In this document: positions 1 to 7,893 of the stretch, piece after piece
How the letters are laid out: every line of letters begins with the position of its first letter
Position numbering within the stretch: position 1 is the stretch's first letter
Source: Sphingobacterium olei
Lineage (GTDB): Bacteria > Bacteroidota > Bacteroidia > Sphingobacteriales > Sphingobacteriaceae
DNA: 64,000 bases
NCBI RefSeq assembly: GCF_005048855.1
Contig: NZ_SUME01000003.1
Location: 186,001-250,000, forward strand
Direction: 5' to 3'
Made by a program: the position numbers and the translations under genes
The notes under the pieces: generated by a model
Seen by the model: the letters and a program-made list of their open reading frames with translations, nothing else
The model's database searches: none
Told to the model about the DNA's origin: nothing

Positions 1-503
1 TTTTGTAGTCCATTAGGTGTTATTCCACCAACTTTATATTCAGTGCCATTGATCTTAATAGCCATTGGGATAAAGGCAAGTTGCCAAGCTGGAATGACCT
101 CTGCTAAACTAAACGAGGCCGTTTTTCCCTCCTCAGTCTTATCAAATACAGTTCCATTTAATAGTCGTCCCGTGTATTTGACCGTTATGGTAGGAGCAAT
201 TAAATAACCATTATTACCAAAAGAATAGGTATAAGAGTTTTCTTCGCCCCATTCCGATACATCATACCAGATACCCAGCGAATCAATCAACGTTGCCTCC
301 GGAAGATTTGTAGATACATATTCCGCAAGTATTGGAGCTTGAGCTGCTATTATGCCGTCAACTCTAGCTTTTTCAATGGAGTCCTTAATACGTTGCTCTT
401 CCTGTAATTTGTCCATATCAAAATCATTGTCCTTCATACAGGCCGTAAAAATTGTGGTTGTAATAGCGAAAGCAACTAATAATAGTTTAAATAAATTTTT
501 CAT
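1..503 (-). CDS. FKBP-type peptidyl-prolyl isomerase lipoprotein, C-terminus cut by window edge
   Basis: Partial gene. It starts at the ATG read from 503 down to 501 and runs off the left edge after 167 codons. The N-terminus (MKNLFKLLLVAFAITTTIFTAC) is a lipoprotein signal with the lipidated Cys at about residue 22, so the product should be anchored in the cell envelope. A charged helical linker follows, then the start of an FKBP fold (TVKYTGRLLNGTVFD, AFIPMAIKING). It is a paralogue of the next gene upstream on the same strand, with the same architecture and similar wording (KYTakLLdGTV, FIPysIKlNG). The role is inferred to be proline isomerisation or chaperoning in the periplasm or outer membrane. 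The catalytic C-terminal half cannot be checked here. Confidence 0.85.
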   Translation of the reverse strand, partial: MKNLFKLLLVAFAITTTIFTACMKDNDFDMDKLQEEQRIKDSIEKARVDGIIAAQAPILAEYVSTNLPEATLIDSLGIWYDVSEWGEENSYTYSFGNNGYLIAPTITVKYTGRLLNGTVFDKTEEGKTASFSLAEVIPAWQLAFIPMAIKINGTEYKVGGITPNGLQ

Positions 504-627
504 TTGTATTGTTTTGTTAAACATAATAATAAATGTCTGCCTCATCATTTTGTTTCATCAAAATTTTTAACATGTAAATAGGGTTAGATGTGCACGGAAT
601 TGAGGCAGTCGGGGTTTAAGCTAAAAA

Positions 628-656
628 AAAGCGCCAACATTATTTGTTGACGCTTT
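628..656 (-). terminator. Rho-independent terminator after the second FKBP gene
   Basis: Hairpin AAAGCGcCAACA / TGTTGaCGCTTT with one internal C/A mismatch and a 5-nt loop. On the minus strand it is followed by a run of T (the A-run at 623-630 on the plus strand). It lies 17 bp past the stop of the gene at 674-1318 and before the next gene, so the two FKBP paralogues are probably separate transcription units. Confidence 0.7.
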
Positions 657-673
657 CTGTGTACTTAATTGTT

Positions 674-1318
674 TTATTGAATAGATAATACCTCAAACTC
701 ATACACTAATGGTGAGTTAGCAGGAATTTTGTCTGTTTTAGTCGCTCCATATGCCCAAGGAGATGGACTGATCACTCGGATTATACTTCCTTTTTTTAAG
801 CCGTCTTTCGTTAAACCGGCCTGAATAATTGGGTCACCATTTAATTTTATAGAGTATGGAATAAATGATATTGCCCAAGCACTATTAATAATTTTGGAAG
901 TTTGATTAAAATCATAATCACTACCTGTCAAATCCGATTCAACCACGGTGCCATCTAATAGTTTAGCTGTATATTTGAGTTTAACCTTTGGATAGATCAC
1001 TTGACGTGAAGAATTCAATTTATATTCATAAGAATCATCCGTTGGTTCACTTACGATTTCATACCACAATCCTCTTTTAATGGTTTTATCTAAAACTTGA
1101 TAGCGGTATTTAAGCGTGTCTTCTTGAGGTGTATCAAAGTTGGCAAGTGCATATTCCTTAATTTTTACTGCCTCAGCACTGAAAATGTTGTCTAACTCTT
1201 GTTCTTGTTGTCTGATCTTTTCTCTTTCCGCTTCATAATCATAATCGTCGTTGTTACATGCTACAAAAGTCGTCGCAACAATTGCTAGAGCAAATAGTGG
1301 ATTTAATAGTTTTTTCAT
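674..1318 (-). CDS. FKBP-type peptidyl-prolyl isomerase lipoprotein
   Basis: A 214-residue predicted lipoprotein. The signal peptide ends in VACNNDD, with the lipidated Cys at residue 21. A charged coiled-coil-like stretch (residues about 27-60, EAEREKIRQQEQELDN) follows, then an FKBP-type isomerase domain at about 95-214. Family signatures visible are KLKYTAKLLDGTVVESD, SWAISFIPYSIKLNGD, GSIIRVISPSPWAYG and the closing strand NSPLVYEFEVLSI. The expected activity is cis-trans isomerisation of X-Pro bonds in exported proteins. The paralogue immediately downstream suggests a tandem duplication. There is no Shine-Dalgarno-like sequence before the ATG, which is usual in this phylum. Envelope location is inferred from the lipobox. 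Confidence 0.92.
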   Translation of the reverse strand: MKKLLNPLFALAIVATTFVACNNDDYDYEAEREKIRQQEQELDNIFSAEAVKIKEYALANFDTPQEDTLKYRYQVLDKTIKRGLWYEIVSEPTDDSYEYKLNSSRQVIYPKVKLKYTAKLLDGTVVESDLTGSDYDFNQTSKIINSAWAISFIPYSIKLNGDPIIQAGLTKDGLKKGSIIRVISPSPWAYGATKTDKIPANSPLVYEFEVLSIQ

Positions 1319-1693
1319 ATTTGTTGTATCATTAATATAGCTTTAAAACGATCTTAGGATCTTAATGCTACACATAATTTTGTTAAAATTATAAAATTTT
1401 TAACAAATCTTTAATACTTAGGTACTTTTGTTTGGGGTTTAATACATTAAATTCGGTGTCAAGTATCAGCGCCACTGGAAAAATCATGCTGTTTGACCTG
1501 TCAACAGCGTCGCGAGCATATGGTATTTGCCACGACGCTTCGTAACGGCAGGCTGATTCCGTAATGCTACAGCAAAAGGCAGAAAAAAGGTTTTATTTTT
1601 TATTCCGCTAAAAAAAGTTATCTTTAATAAACTTATTCATATAATGGCCAATTTGTTGGTGCCTACTCATCAACAACATAAAAACTAATTTAG
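1319..1693. other. 375-bp gene-free stretch with nested inverted repeats
   Basis: Divergent intergenic region between the FKBP gene and the CBS gene. Positions 1319-1440 are very AT-rich. Positions about 1455-1565 are clearly more GC-rich and hold nested inverted repeats: GCTGTTTGAC (1488-1497) against GTCAACAGC (1500-1508), and AGCGTCG (1506-1512) against CGACGCT (1533-1539). I see no open frame, tRNA or recognised RNA family. It may be a repeat element or a structured RNA. Confidence 0.5.
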
Positions 1694-2122
1694 ATGAAAA
1701 CCGTAAAACACATTCTCCAGGGTAAATCGTCTGTTATTCACGCTGTGAGCCAAAACACATTGGTTTTGGATGCTTTGCAAATGATGATGGAAAAAAACAT
1801 CAGTGCATTGTTGATTGTTGAAAATGATGCGTTAGTTGGTATCTTTACCGAGCGTGACTATGCCCGAAAAATTATTTTGCAGGGGAAATCATCCAAAGAC
1901 ACACCTATTCATGTTGTCATGACACATAATCCACGTACCATTACGACTGAAGAAAAAATTGAAAGTTGTATGGAACTGATGACGACCAATCATTTTAGGC
2001 ATTTGCCTGTCGTGGAAAACGATATTGTTATTGGCATAATTTCTATCGGTGATCTTGTGAAACATATCATCGACGATCAAAGGCAGACCATTGACCAACT
2101 TCAAAGTTACATCAGCAGTTAG
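1694..2122 (+). CDS. CBS-pair domain protein
   Basis: 142 residues made almost wholly of two CBS domains: CBS1 about 10-65 (VLDALQMMMEKNISALLIVENDALVGIFTERDYARK) and CBS2 about 72-130 (CMELMTTNHFRHLPVVENDIVIGIISIGDLVKHI). Such stand-alone CBS pairs bind adenine nucleotides (AMP, ATP, SAM) and act as sensors of energy state, usually by binding a partner protein. No fused effector domain is present, and neither neighbour suggests a partner. It is monocistronic, between a structured intergenic region and a shared terminator hairpin at about 2150. The domain assignment is sure; ligand and target are unknown. Confidence 0.93.
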   Translation: MKTVKHILQGKSSVIHAVSQNTLVLDALQMMMEKNISALLIVENDALVGIFTERDYARKIILQGKSSKDTPIHVVMTHNPRTITTEEKIESCMELMTTNHFRHLPVVENDIVIGIISIGDLVKHIIDDQRQTIDQLQSYISS

Positions 2123-2145
2123 AAAAGTAGAGCTAAATAAAAAGT

Positions 2146-2173
2146 AAAAAAGGGTGTCTCCCACCCTCTTTTG
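2146..2173. terminator. Short bidirectional terminator between convergent genes
   Basis: Stem AGGGTG (2151-2156) / CACCCT (2162-2167) flanked by an A-run on the left and a T-rich run on the right. It sits between the convergent CBS gene (stop 2122) and the thioredoxin-fold gene (stop 2174). The short stem makes it a moderate-strength candidate. Confidence 0.55.
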
Positions 2174-2677
2174 TTAAGGCGTTTGTAAATCACTTACACT
2201 TATGTTTCCGATTGCGTCCAATAGTTCTTTTAACTGGATCGGAGTCAGTACGCCACCGTGGCGAAATAGCGTTTGATAGTTGTTGTCCAGTAATACCCAA
2301 GTTGGAAAAGCCAGCGTGCCGGGGCCGTTTAACGCCCGAGCAAGTTCGTTCGTGCCGGTATTTTTGCCCGTAGGCTTGAAAGTATAATTCTTGCCTTGAA
2401 ATAAAACATTGTCTTTACTTTCCGCATTAAACTCTACATAGTAGAATGAGGTTGCTTTTAGAGCGAAATCCTTGTGCTTTCGTATTTGGTTTTTCTGCAT
2501 CTGGCAATATTGACACCAATCGGTGGATAGCAGGATTAGTATCGGCTTCGCTTGTTGCTCCATGAGGCTATCTACCTTAGCGATGTCCACTGGATTTATC
2601 TGCGCTTTACAAAAGGAGCTGAACAAACCAATTAAAGCTAGCAATACCGCATAATTTTTACCTAATCCTGCTATCAT
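2174..2677 (-). CDS. Thioredoxin-fold exported protein
   Basis: 167 residues with an N-terminal signal sequence (about 1-25, ending SFCKAQ) and a thioredoxin-like domain. The redox motif WCQYC is at residues 54-58 (preceded by LLSTD), and the cis-proline segment AFPTWVLLD is near 123-131. It should act in the periplasm as a thiol-disulfide reductase or a metal-thiol handling protein. It starts 11 bp after the stop of the TonB receptor gene on the same strand and is almost certainly cotranscribed with it. The context suggests it keeps cysteines of the receptor system reduced or delivers a metal ion; that role is inference. Confidence 0.88.
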   Translation of the reverse strand: MIAGLGKNYAVLLALIGLFSSFCKAQINPVDIAKVDSLMEQQAKPILILLSTDWCQYCQMQKNQIRKHKDFALKATSFYYVEFNAESKDNVLFQGKNYTFKPTGKNTGTNELARALNGPGTLAFPTWVLLDNNYQTLFRHGGVLTPIQLKELLDAIGNISVSDLQTP

Positions 2678-2688
2678 TATACCTAATA

Positions 2689-4920
2689 TTATCTTAACAA
2701 ATTATACCGAACACCAAGGAATCCACGAATTCCTTGGTTTGGTCCATAAACGTAACTGGGGTCAAACGGCAGAAGACTCGGATCATCAATTTTTTCAAAT
2801 GGGTCATGGGCACGGGAGATAATAAATGGAATCCCTTTGGTGGGTGTCCAGTTCAGTAAATTCTTTAAACCGGCAAAAATTTCAAGTCCGTTCTGGAAGT
2901 GTTTCGTGACTTGTATATTCTGGATGCTCCATGCCTTCGACTCGTCGGGTCTGGGATCGTCTGCACCTAGAATAGGTAAACGCATAGGACCTATGACATT
3001 ACCAGTATAGTCAAAACTTAATCCGAGACGGTTCCAGTTATATCCAATGGTCCAGGTACCCATATATTTTTCGGTCAGCATCTGCCATTCCCGCTCGCCC
3101 TCTTCTTCACTGTATACATCCATCACCGTCCCACCGATCATCGCTTTCAAACCACTCGAATGCGCCCAGTCCAAATTGACAGAAATACCTTTTGAAACGG
3201 CATGTCCATCTAAATTGGAATAGATGATTTTATTGATATCGGTATCATAGTCGGGGATAATTTTATTGCTAAAGTAGGTGTAAAATGCACTGGCATCGAT
3301 GCCAAATACAGAACCATTGTCCGAGTAAAACTTCTTCACGTAGTTGACGTTTGTATTCCAGGAAGTTTCGGGCTTGAGATCACCTTCGAAAACCACATCG
3401 CGGGCACCGGTTAGTGCGGCATGGTCTTCCGTAAAGACATTGGCTACACGATAACCGTTTCCGGCACCGATCCTCAGGACCTGGGTTTTGTCTTTGGAGT
3501 TCCATTTATAATTTACACGCGGAGATAAGATACTCCCATGAATAGAGTTATAATCGTAACGTGCGCCAAGCAATAACTTGTGTTGCGGATGGAAGGTAAT
3601 TTCATCTTGGACAAATAATCCAGGTAAATGTGTGTGCGATACTTCGGTTGTTGCGGGAGTATTATCGTCGTAATAGGTGTAACGATAAGCTAGTCCGGTC
3701 AATAGATCATGGTTTTTAACTTGTTTATGCCAAGTTAATTGGCCAAATACAATTTTCTGGTCTGCCGTATATTGGACGTCGCCATAGACACTATTTTGAT
3801 CATGTCCATTTGCGCTGAAAGATAAAGAGAAATCTTCGCTTCCAGGTAAGTCGTAGACGCCCATCACTTCCCAGCGTTTGGTATAAATGCTTTCGCCATA
3901 CACCTCATTGCCTCCACGATATTGCTTGTTCCAGTTCATTTCTCCGCCCCAACGGTCTTCGTATATATATCGGCCGGCTAGTGAGAATGTTTTATTGTCT
4001 TTGCGCGCAAAATTCCATTTATTAAAAAGGGAAATCCGATCCTGCAGGGTGACATCTGTAAAATTGTCTCCATTTTTATCTAAAGGATTCGAATAGTTAA
4101 AGTAATTCACGCCTAACAACGACTGAGCAGAACCCACCTTAAACTTGCCTCCGAGATCCAAGTTGTATTCCTGCCAGGTTGTTCCGAATGTTTCTAAGCT
4201 AAATAATGGCGCGTTTTCAGGTGTTTTGGTGATGATGTTGATGAGACCACCTACCGCTTCACTACCGTATAATGTAGAGGCCGGACCTTTTACTATTTCT
4301 ACACGCTCAATTAGGGCTTGCGGAATCCCGTTCAATCCATATACCGTTGAAAGACCTGAGACAATAGGCATACCGTCAATCAGTACCATGGTATATGGCC
4401 CTTCCAGGCCATTGATATGGATGTCGCCTGTATTACACACACTGCAATTGATCTGCGGGCGCACACCATTTATATTCTGTAGAGATTCGAAAATTGTCGG
4501 GGCTGGATTTGCTCTGAAAAATTTGGCCGAATAGACCTCTACCGGAATGGGGCTTTCTAATTTTGAGACTTCTCGCAGCGTGCCCGAGACCACTACTTCA
4601 TCTAGATTGCGATTGTCCTTTTGTAATATAATACGGAGTTGTGAACTTTTTTGGGAATCGTTGATATTTTGTTTATAGGGTAGATAACCGATTGTACGGA
4701 CTAGGATAGTGGCCTGATTTTGTGTGGAGGTTAGGGAAAATTTACCCTGCTCATCGGAAGAAGCGGCTATAGACGTGCCTTCTATGAGGACAGTGGCATG
4801 CTCAATAGGATTGCCTTTCGAGTCTTGGATAGTCCCTTCAATTTTCTGTTGGGCAAAGCTAGTTGATAAAACAAATAGCATAAGTACGGTCATGAAATGA
4901 CCATAGTAGTTTGTAGACAT
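2689..4920 (-). CDS. TonB-dependent outer-membrane receptor (probable metal-ion or chelate uptake)
   Basis: 743 residues. In order: signal peptide (about 1-24), CarboxypepD_reg-like beta-sandwich (about 25-105), TonB-box-like LDEVVVSGT (107-115), plug domain (about 120-230, with VLIDGMPIVSGLSTVYG and VEIVKGPASTLYGSEAVGGLINIIT), then a 22-strand-type barrel ending in the aromatic-rich tail FLGVRYNLLR. The plug holds a CxxC pair, NCSVCNTGD with Cys159 and Cys162. This motif recurs, as I recall, in a Bacteroidota receptor subfamily. The receptor uses TonB/proton-motive force to import a ligand across the outer membrane. The flanking small His-rich membrane protein and thioredoxin-fold protein point to a metal (Cu, Zn or Fe) rather than a glycan; there is no SusD partner. 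Confidence 0.95.
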   Translation of the reverse strand: MSTNYYGHFMTVLMLFVLSTSFAQQKIEGTIQDSKGNPIEHATVLIEGTSIAASSDEQGKFSLTSTQNQATILVRTIGYLPYKQNINDSQKSSQLRIILQKDNRNLDEVVVSGTLREVSKLESPIPVEVYSAKFFRANPAPTIFESLQNINGVRPQINCSVCNTGDIHINGLEGPYTMVLIDGMPIVSGLSTVYGLNGIPQALIERVEIVKGPASTLYGSEAVGGLINIITKTPENAPLFSLETFGTTWQEYNLDLGGKFKVGSAQSLLGVNYFNYSNPLDKNGDNFTDVTLQDRISLFNKWNFARKDNKTFSLAGRYIYEDRWGGEMNWNKQYRGGNEVYGESIYTKRWEVMGVYDLPGSEDFSLSFSANGHDQNSVYGDVQYTADQKIVFGQLTWHKQVKNHDLLTGLAYRYTYYDDNTPATTEVSHTHLPGLFVQDEITFHPQHKLLLGARYDYNSIHGSILSPRVNYKWNSKDKTQVLRIGAGNGYRVANVFTEDHAALTGARDVVFEGDLKPETSWNTNVNYVKKFYSDNGSVFGIDASAFYTYFSNKIIPDYDTDINKIIYSNLDGHAVSKGISVNLDWAHSSGLKAMIGGTVMDVYSEEEGEREWQMLTEKYMGTWTIGYNWNRLGLSFDYTGNVIGPMRLPILGADDPRPDESKAWSIQNIQVTKHFQNGLEIFAGLKNLLNWTPTKGIPFIISRAHDPFEKIDDPSLLPFDPSYVYGPNQGIRGFLGVRYNLLR

Positions 4921-5167
4921 ATAATATATAATGTGTTCTTGATGAAATACGTTTAAAAAAGATACAGAGTTGTGGTAACGGATGAATAAATATGGTTGTG
5001 ATCAATTGCCGTGTGGTATCGCCTCGTAATAACGATAGTGTTATACCTCTCACCGTACCTGCGATAGTTTACGCAGTAGACGATCTTTTCTCAAGAGTTG
5101 TGATCGATTGCTACCTCGTACTCTCTCAATGATGATAATATTATTTTTTCCGTTCCTTAAAATTTTG
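4921..5167. other. 247-bp spacer between the His-rich gene and the TonB receptor gene
   Basis: Unusually long for genes that seem to form one minus-strand unit. The short open frames here (for example 5050-5328 on the minus strand) overlap real coding sequence out of frame and look spurious. No clear hairpin, -7 box or known riboswitch was seen. It could hold a separate promoter for the receptor gene. Confidence 0.35.
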
Positions 5168-5536
5168 TTACACTTGGCCTTGGGGAGGACCTCTAAGGTA
5201 ATAAGAATGGAAAACAGAAGCATATTCGTGATAGGAATAGCATGAATAATTTTCGAATTGAAACTCCTGAAAGAAAGGGATTTCGAAGCTGACGAAATCA
5301 GAAGAAATAAAGCTTCCTTGAAAAACAATGTTTAGGTATTGAATTTCACCATCTGACTTGTGATGCTTCTTCGGTGACTTATCTGTAAAATCATATGGGT
5401 GAATATGCGTGACAATTTCCCCACTGGAAGTTACCTCTTTGTGCATAAATACCACACCACTGATCACAATTACACACATCCATCCTGCTAAGAGGGATGC
5501 AAATAATCTGCGGTATGTGGATAGTATGCTCAGCAT
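5168..5536 (-). CDS. Small His-rich membrane or exported protein of the TonB-receptor cluster
   Basis: 122 residues from the ATG at 5536; a TTG three codons further upstream is less likely. One hydrophobic segment at about residues 11-31 (ASLLAGWMCVIVISGVVF) is followed by a His-rich stretch: His32, THIHPYDF (His44, His46) and KKHHKSDGEIQ (His59, His60). The C-terminus is aromatic-rich and ends in YYLRGPPQ. I recall similar short proteins with GEIVTHIHPYDF and a C-terminal LRxPP lying upstream of TonB receptors in Bacteroidota, without a named function. Histidine clusters outside the membrane would suit metal binding. It is the first gene of the minus-strand group with the receptor and the thioredoxin-fold protein. 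Function is unproven. Confidence 0.75.
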   Translation of the reverse strand: MLSILSTYRRLFASLLAGWMCVIVISGVVFMHKEVTSSGEIVTHIHPYDFTDKSPKKHHKSDGEIQYLNIVFQGSFISSDFVSFEIPFFQEFQFENYSCYSYHEYASVFHSYYLRGPPQGQV

Positions 5537-5585
5537 ATTCGGCAACGCGATCGAACTTGTAATTATTCGATGGTAAAGTTAGTCA

Positions 5586-5936
5586 TTATTTCAATAACCT
5601 GTTGTGGTCATCGGGAAATACGAGAGAAGGTTTGTGTTTTCTTGCTTCTTCACGATCCATGGTGGCATAGGAAATAATGATTACAATGTCTCCTACTTGT
5701 ACCAGTCGCGCTGCTGCACCATTAAGACAGATGGTACCTGTGCCTCTTTCTCCAGGTATTACGTATGTTTCTAAACGGGCGCCATTATTATTATTTACAA
5801 TTTGTACCTTCTCATTGGCAATAATATCTGCTGCATCCATCAAGTCTTCATCAATAGTGATGCTTCCCACATAATTCAATTCGGCTTGTGTCACACGAGC
5901 ACGATGAATCTTTGATTTCATTACTTCAATCATCAT
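5586..5936 (-). CDS. panD: Aspartate 1-decarboxylase (pro-enzyme)
   Basis: 116 residues, the normal PanD length. It converts L-aspartate to beta-alanine for pantothenate/CoA synthesis, using a pyruvoyl group formed by self-cleavage between Gly24 and Ser25, seen here as NYVGSITID. Other family marks are Lys9 in [17 protein letters not shown], the [12 protein letters not shown] segment (Tyr57) and [21 protein letters not shown]. It lies 74 bp downstream of panC on the same strand, the usual pairing. It may also have its own promoter: a TAATTTTG box (5942-5949 on the minus strand) ends 5 nt before the first ATG. Confidence 0.97.
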   Translation of the reverse strand: MMIEVMKSKIHRARVTQAELNYVGSITIDEDLMDAADIIANEKVQIVNNNNGARLETYVIPGERGTGTICLNGAAARLVQVGDIVIIISYATMDREEARKHKPSLVFPDDHNRLLK

Positions 5937-5941
5937 GATTG

Positions 5942-5949
5942 CAAAATTA
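5942..5949 (-). promoter_or_regulatory. -7 box TAATTTTG five nt before panD start
   Basis: Exact match to the Bacteroidota -7 consensus TAnnTTTG, ending 5 nt before the ATG at 5936. If used, transcription would begin at or next to the start codon, giving a leaderless panD mRNA. No clear -33 TTTG was found. Confidence 0.5.
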
Positions 5950-6010
5950 ATCTTTTTATTGTTTATATAAAGTAAGAAAATGAAAGGGTATTTATTTGAT
6001 GAATCGAGAC

Positions 6011-6859
6011 TTATTCATTTAACAACATATTATCAAGAAGTCGTACGCCTTCCACCCAAGCTACGACTAGTGCAACATACGCTTTATCAGCATGAAGCTC
6101 ATTAACCTGTTGTAACGTTTTTGTTTCGCAGATGGCGAAATATTCGAGTGTTACCCCTTCTTCGGAATGGATGATCTCTTTTCCACGCTGCGTTAATTCG
6201 TCGGTCGCTATGGATTTAAAATTTGCCTGTACATATCGAAGGGCTTTGGAAAGGGCCAACGCCTTTGTTTTTCCTTCGGTAGAGAGACGCATATTACGGG
6301 AACTGAGCGCCAAACCTTGTTGATCCCGTATAATAGGAGAGATGATAAGTTTTATTGGGAGTTGTTTTATATCGATCATTTTCTGCACGACCATGACCTG
6401 TTGAAAATCTTTTTGACCGAAACATGCAAAATCAGGTTGCACCAAAGTAAATAGCTTATATACGATCTGTGTTACTCCTTGAAAATGTCCCGGACGGTGT
6501 TCGCCTTCCCAAATTGTTTCCAGATCTCCCAAGTTCAGTTGCCAATTTTCATTAGGATCTGGATACATTTCTTCGACCGAAGGCAAAAATAATATATCGC
6601 AGGAGGCAGATTTCAATAGTGAGATATCGTTTTCTAATGGTCTCGGGTATTTTTCCAGATCTTTAGGGTCATTGAATTGGGTTGGGTTGACAAAAATACT
6701 ACATATAGTAATGTCGGCTGATTGTTTGGCCTGTTGGATAAGAGACAAGTGTCCTTCGTGTAACGCCCCCATAGTAGGCACCAAAGCAATAGTTTTATGA
6801 CTTTCACGAATGCCTAGAAGATACTGTTCGAGGCTGTGTTGTGTGTTGAAAATTTGCAC
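6011..6859 (-). CDS. panC: Pantothenate synthetase
   Basis: 282 residues. It condenses pantoate with beta-alanine using ATP to form pantothenate; cytosolic. Nucleotidyltransferase signatures are [14 protein letters not shown] (residues 28-41, HxGH loop), [28 protein letters not shown] and the KMSKS-like loop [10 protein letters not shown]. The start codon is GTG at 6857-6859, giving MQIFNTQ; there is no better in-frame ATG before the core motif. It is followed on the same strand by panD, the source of its beta-alanine substrate. It is divergent from the glycogen synthase-like gene 148 bp away. Confidence 0.97.
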   Translation of the reverse strand: MQIFNTQHSLEQYLLGIRESHKTIALVPTMGALHEGHLSLIQQAKQSADITICSIFVNPTQFNDPKDLEKYPRPLENDISLLKSASCDILFLPSVEEMYPDPNENWQLNLGDLETIWEGEHRPGHFQGVTQIVYKLFTLVQPDFACFGQKDFQQVMVVQKMIDIKQLPIKLIISPIIRDQQGLALSSRNMRLSTEGKTKALALSKALRYVQANFKSIATDELTQRGKEIIHSEEGVTLEYFAICETKTLQQVNELHADKAYVALVVAWVEGVRLLDNMLLNE

Positions 6860-6931
6860 GTATCGCTAACTTTAAAAATGGGAGCAAAGTTGCATAATAT
6901 ATTTGTAATATAAAACCATGATTTTTAATAA

Positions 6932-6963
6932 ATTGTAAAATTCAGATAATTTGCGTACCTTTG
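6932..6963 (+). promoter_or_regulatory. Promoter of the glycogen synthase-like gene
   Basis: -33 element ATTG (TTG at 6933-6935), a 20-bp spacer and -7 element TACCTTTG (6956-6963). This matches the Bacteroidota housekeeping consensus in sequence and spacing and lies 44 bp before the ATG at 7008. Confidence 0.65.
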
Positions 6964-7007
6964 TGCTACTGATTTTTATATTCTATTAATAAAAAAAGCA
7001 ATTGGAG

Positions 7008-7829
7008 ATGGCAAAAACGAAAATATTGTTTATTACCCACGAGATGTCGCCTTTCCTTGAAATAAGTAAAATTTCTGAAATTACACGCCAGTTACCTCAA
7101 GCCATGCAAGAAAAAGGATTTGAAATCCGTATTTTAATGCCTCGCTTTGGTAATATCAATGAGCGCAGAAATCGTCTTCACGAGGTGATAAGGTTGTCGG
7201 GAATGAATATTGTGGTAGACAATAACGATAATCCATTGATTATTAAGGTAGCTTCATTACCAGCTGCACGTATGCAGGTTTATTTTTTGGATAATGAGGA
7301 GTATTTCCAACGTAAAAAGGTTTTCCGTGATGAAAGCGGCAAATTTTTTAATGATAATAACGAGCGTTCGTTGTTTTTTGGAAAAGGTGTGTTGGAGACG
7401 GTGAAGAAGTTGGGTTGGTCTCCTGATGTAGTACACTGTCATGGCTGGTTTTCCGCTATGGTGCCTCTGTACTTGAAAAAGGTGTACCACGAAGACCCGA
7501 CATTTAAAGATGCGAAGGTATTTTACTCCCTATACAAAGAAGACTTTGGCGCCGATACATTAAGTGCCAAATATGGTGAAATGCCGGCACAGGAAGATGT
7601 GGACGTACAGGATTCTGCTGCGTATGGTTCAGGTAACTATGTCGACTTATATAAAGGTGCTTTAACGTATACGGACGTCGCTGTAATCAATGATAGTGAG
7701 CTGAATGCAGAGGTGCTTCAATTTATTGAAGACCAAAAAATAAGAGTGTTTAAACCAAATGGAGATGATGATTATGAATCGTTTTCTACATTATACGAAG
7801 AATTTGCTCCTGAAGAAATAGAAGCATAA
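7008..7829 (+). CDS. Half-length glycogen/starch synthase-like protein, probably non-catalytic
   Basis: 273 residues from ATG 7008; a TTG at 7002 is also in frame, but the ATG fits better. The sequence matches the N-terminal (GT5) Rossmann half of glycogen synthases: KILFITHEMSPF, VRILMPRFGNINERRN-like text, ERSLFFGKGVLETVKKLGW and PDVVHCHGWFSAMVP. True glycogen synthases are about 480 residues with a second domain binding ADP-glucose; that half is missing here. The usual KTGGL loop after SPF is replaced by EISKISEI (residues 18-25). Catalysis as a normal glycogen synthase is therefore unlikely. The acidic C-terminus (about 255-273) is also unusual. Homologues often annotated glycogen/starch synthase sit next to panC in this group (recalled, not checked). 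Its role is unknown. Confidence 0.85.
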   Translation: MAKTKILFITHEMSPFLEISKISEITRQLPQAMQEKGFEIRILMPRFGNINERRNRLHEVIRLSGMNIVVDNNDNPLIIKVASLPAARMQVYFLDNEEYFQRKKVFRDESGKFFNDNNERSLFFGKGVLETVKKLGWSPDVVHCHGWFSAMVPLYLKKVYHEDPTFKDAKVFYSLYKEDFGADTLSAKYGEMPAQEDVDVQDSAAYGSGNYVDLYKGALTYTDVAVINDSELNAEVLQFIEDQKIRVFKPNGDDDYESFSTLYEEFAPEEIEA

Positions 7830-7852
7830 TAATTAAAGGTTGATTAGAAGAA

Positions 7853-7893
7853 AAGAGCCGGTTGTCATATTGACAGCCGGCTCTTCTTTTATA
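7853..7893. terminator. Strong bidirectional terminator
   Basis: Nearly perfect hairpin AAGAGCCGGTTGTCA / TGACAGCCGGCTCTT (7853-7867 and 7871-7885, one G-U pair, 3-nt loop) followed by a T-rich stretch. It separates the convergent gene at 7008-7829 from the DUF493 gene. Confidence 0.9.

Noticed and set aside
5050-5328. Minus-strand ORF of 92 residues between the His-rich gene and the TonB receptor
   Set aside because: Overlaps the His-rich gene out of frame; composition is unlike neighbouring proteins and it lacks a start signal.
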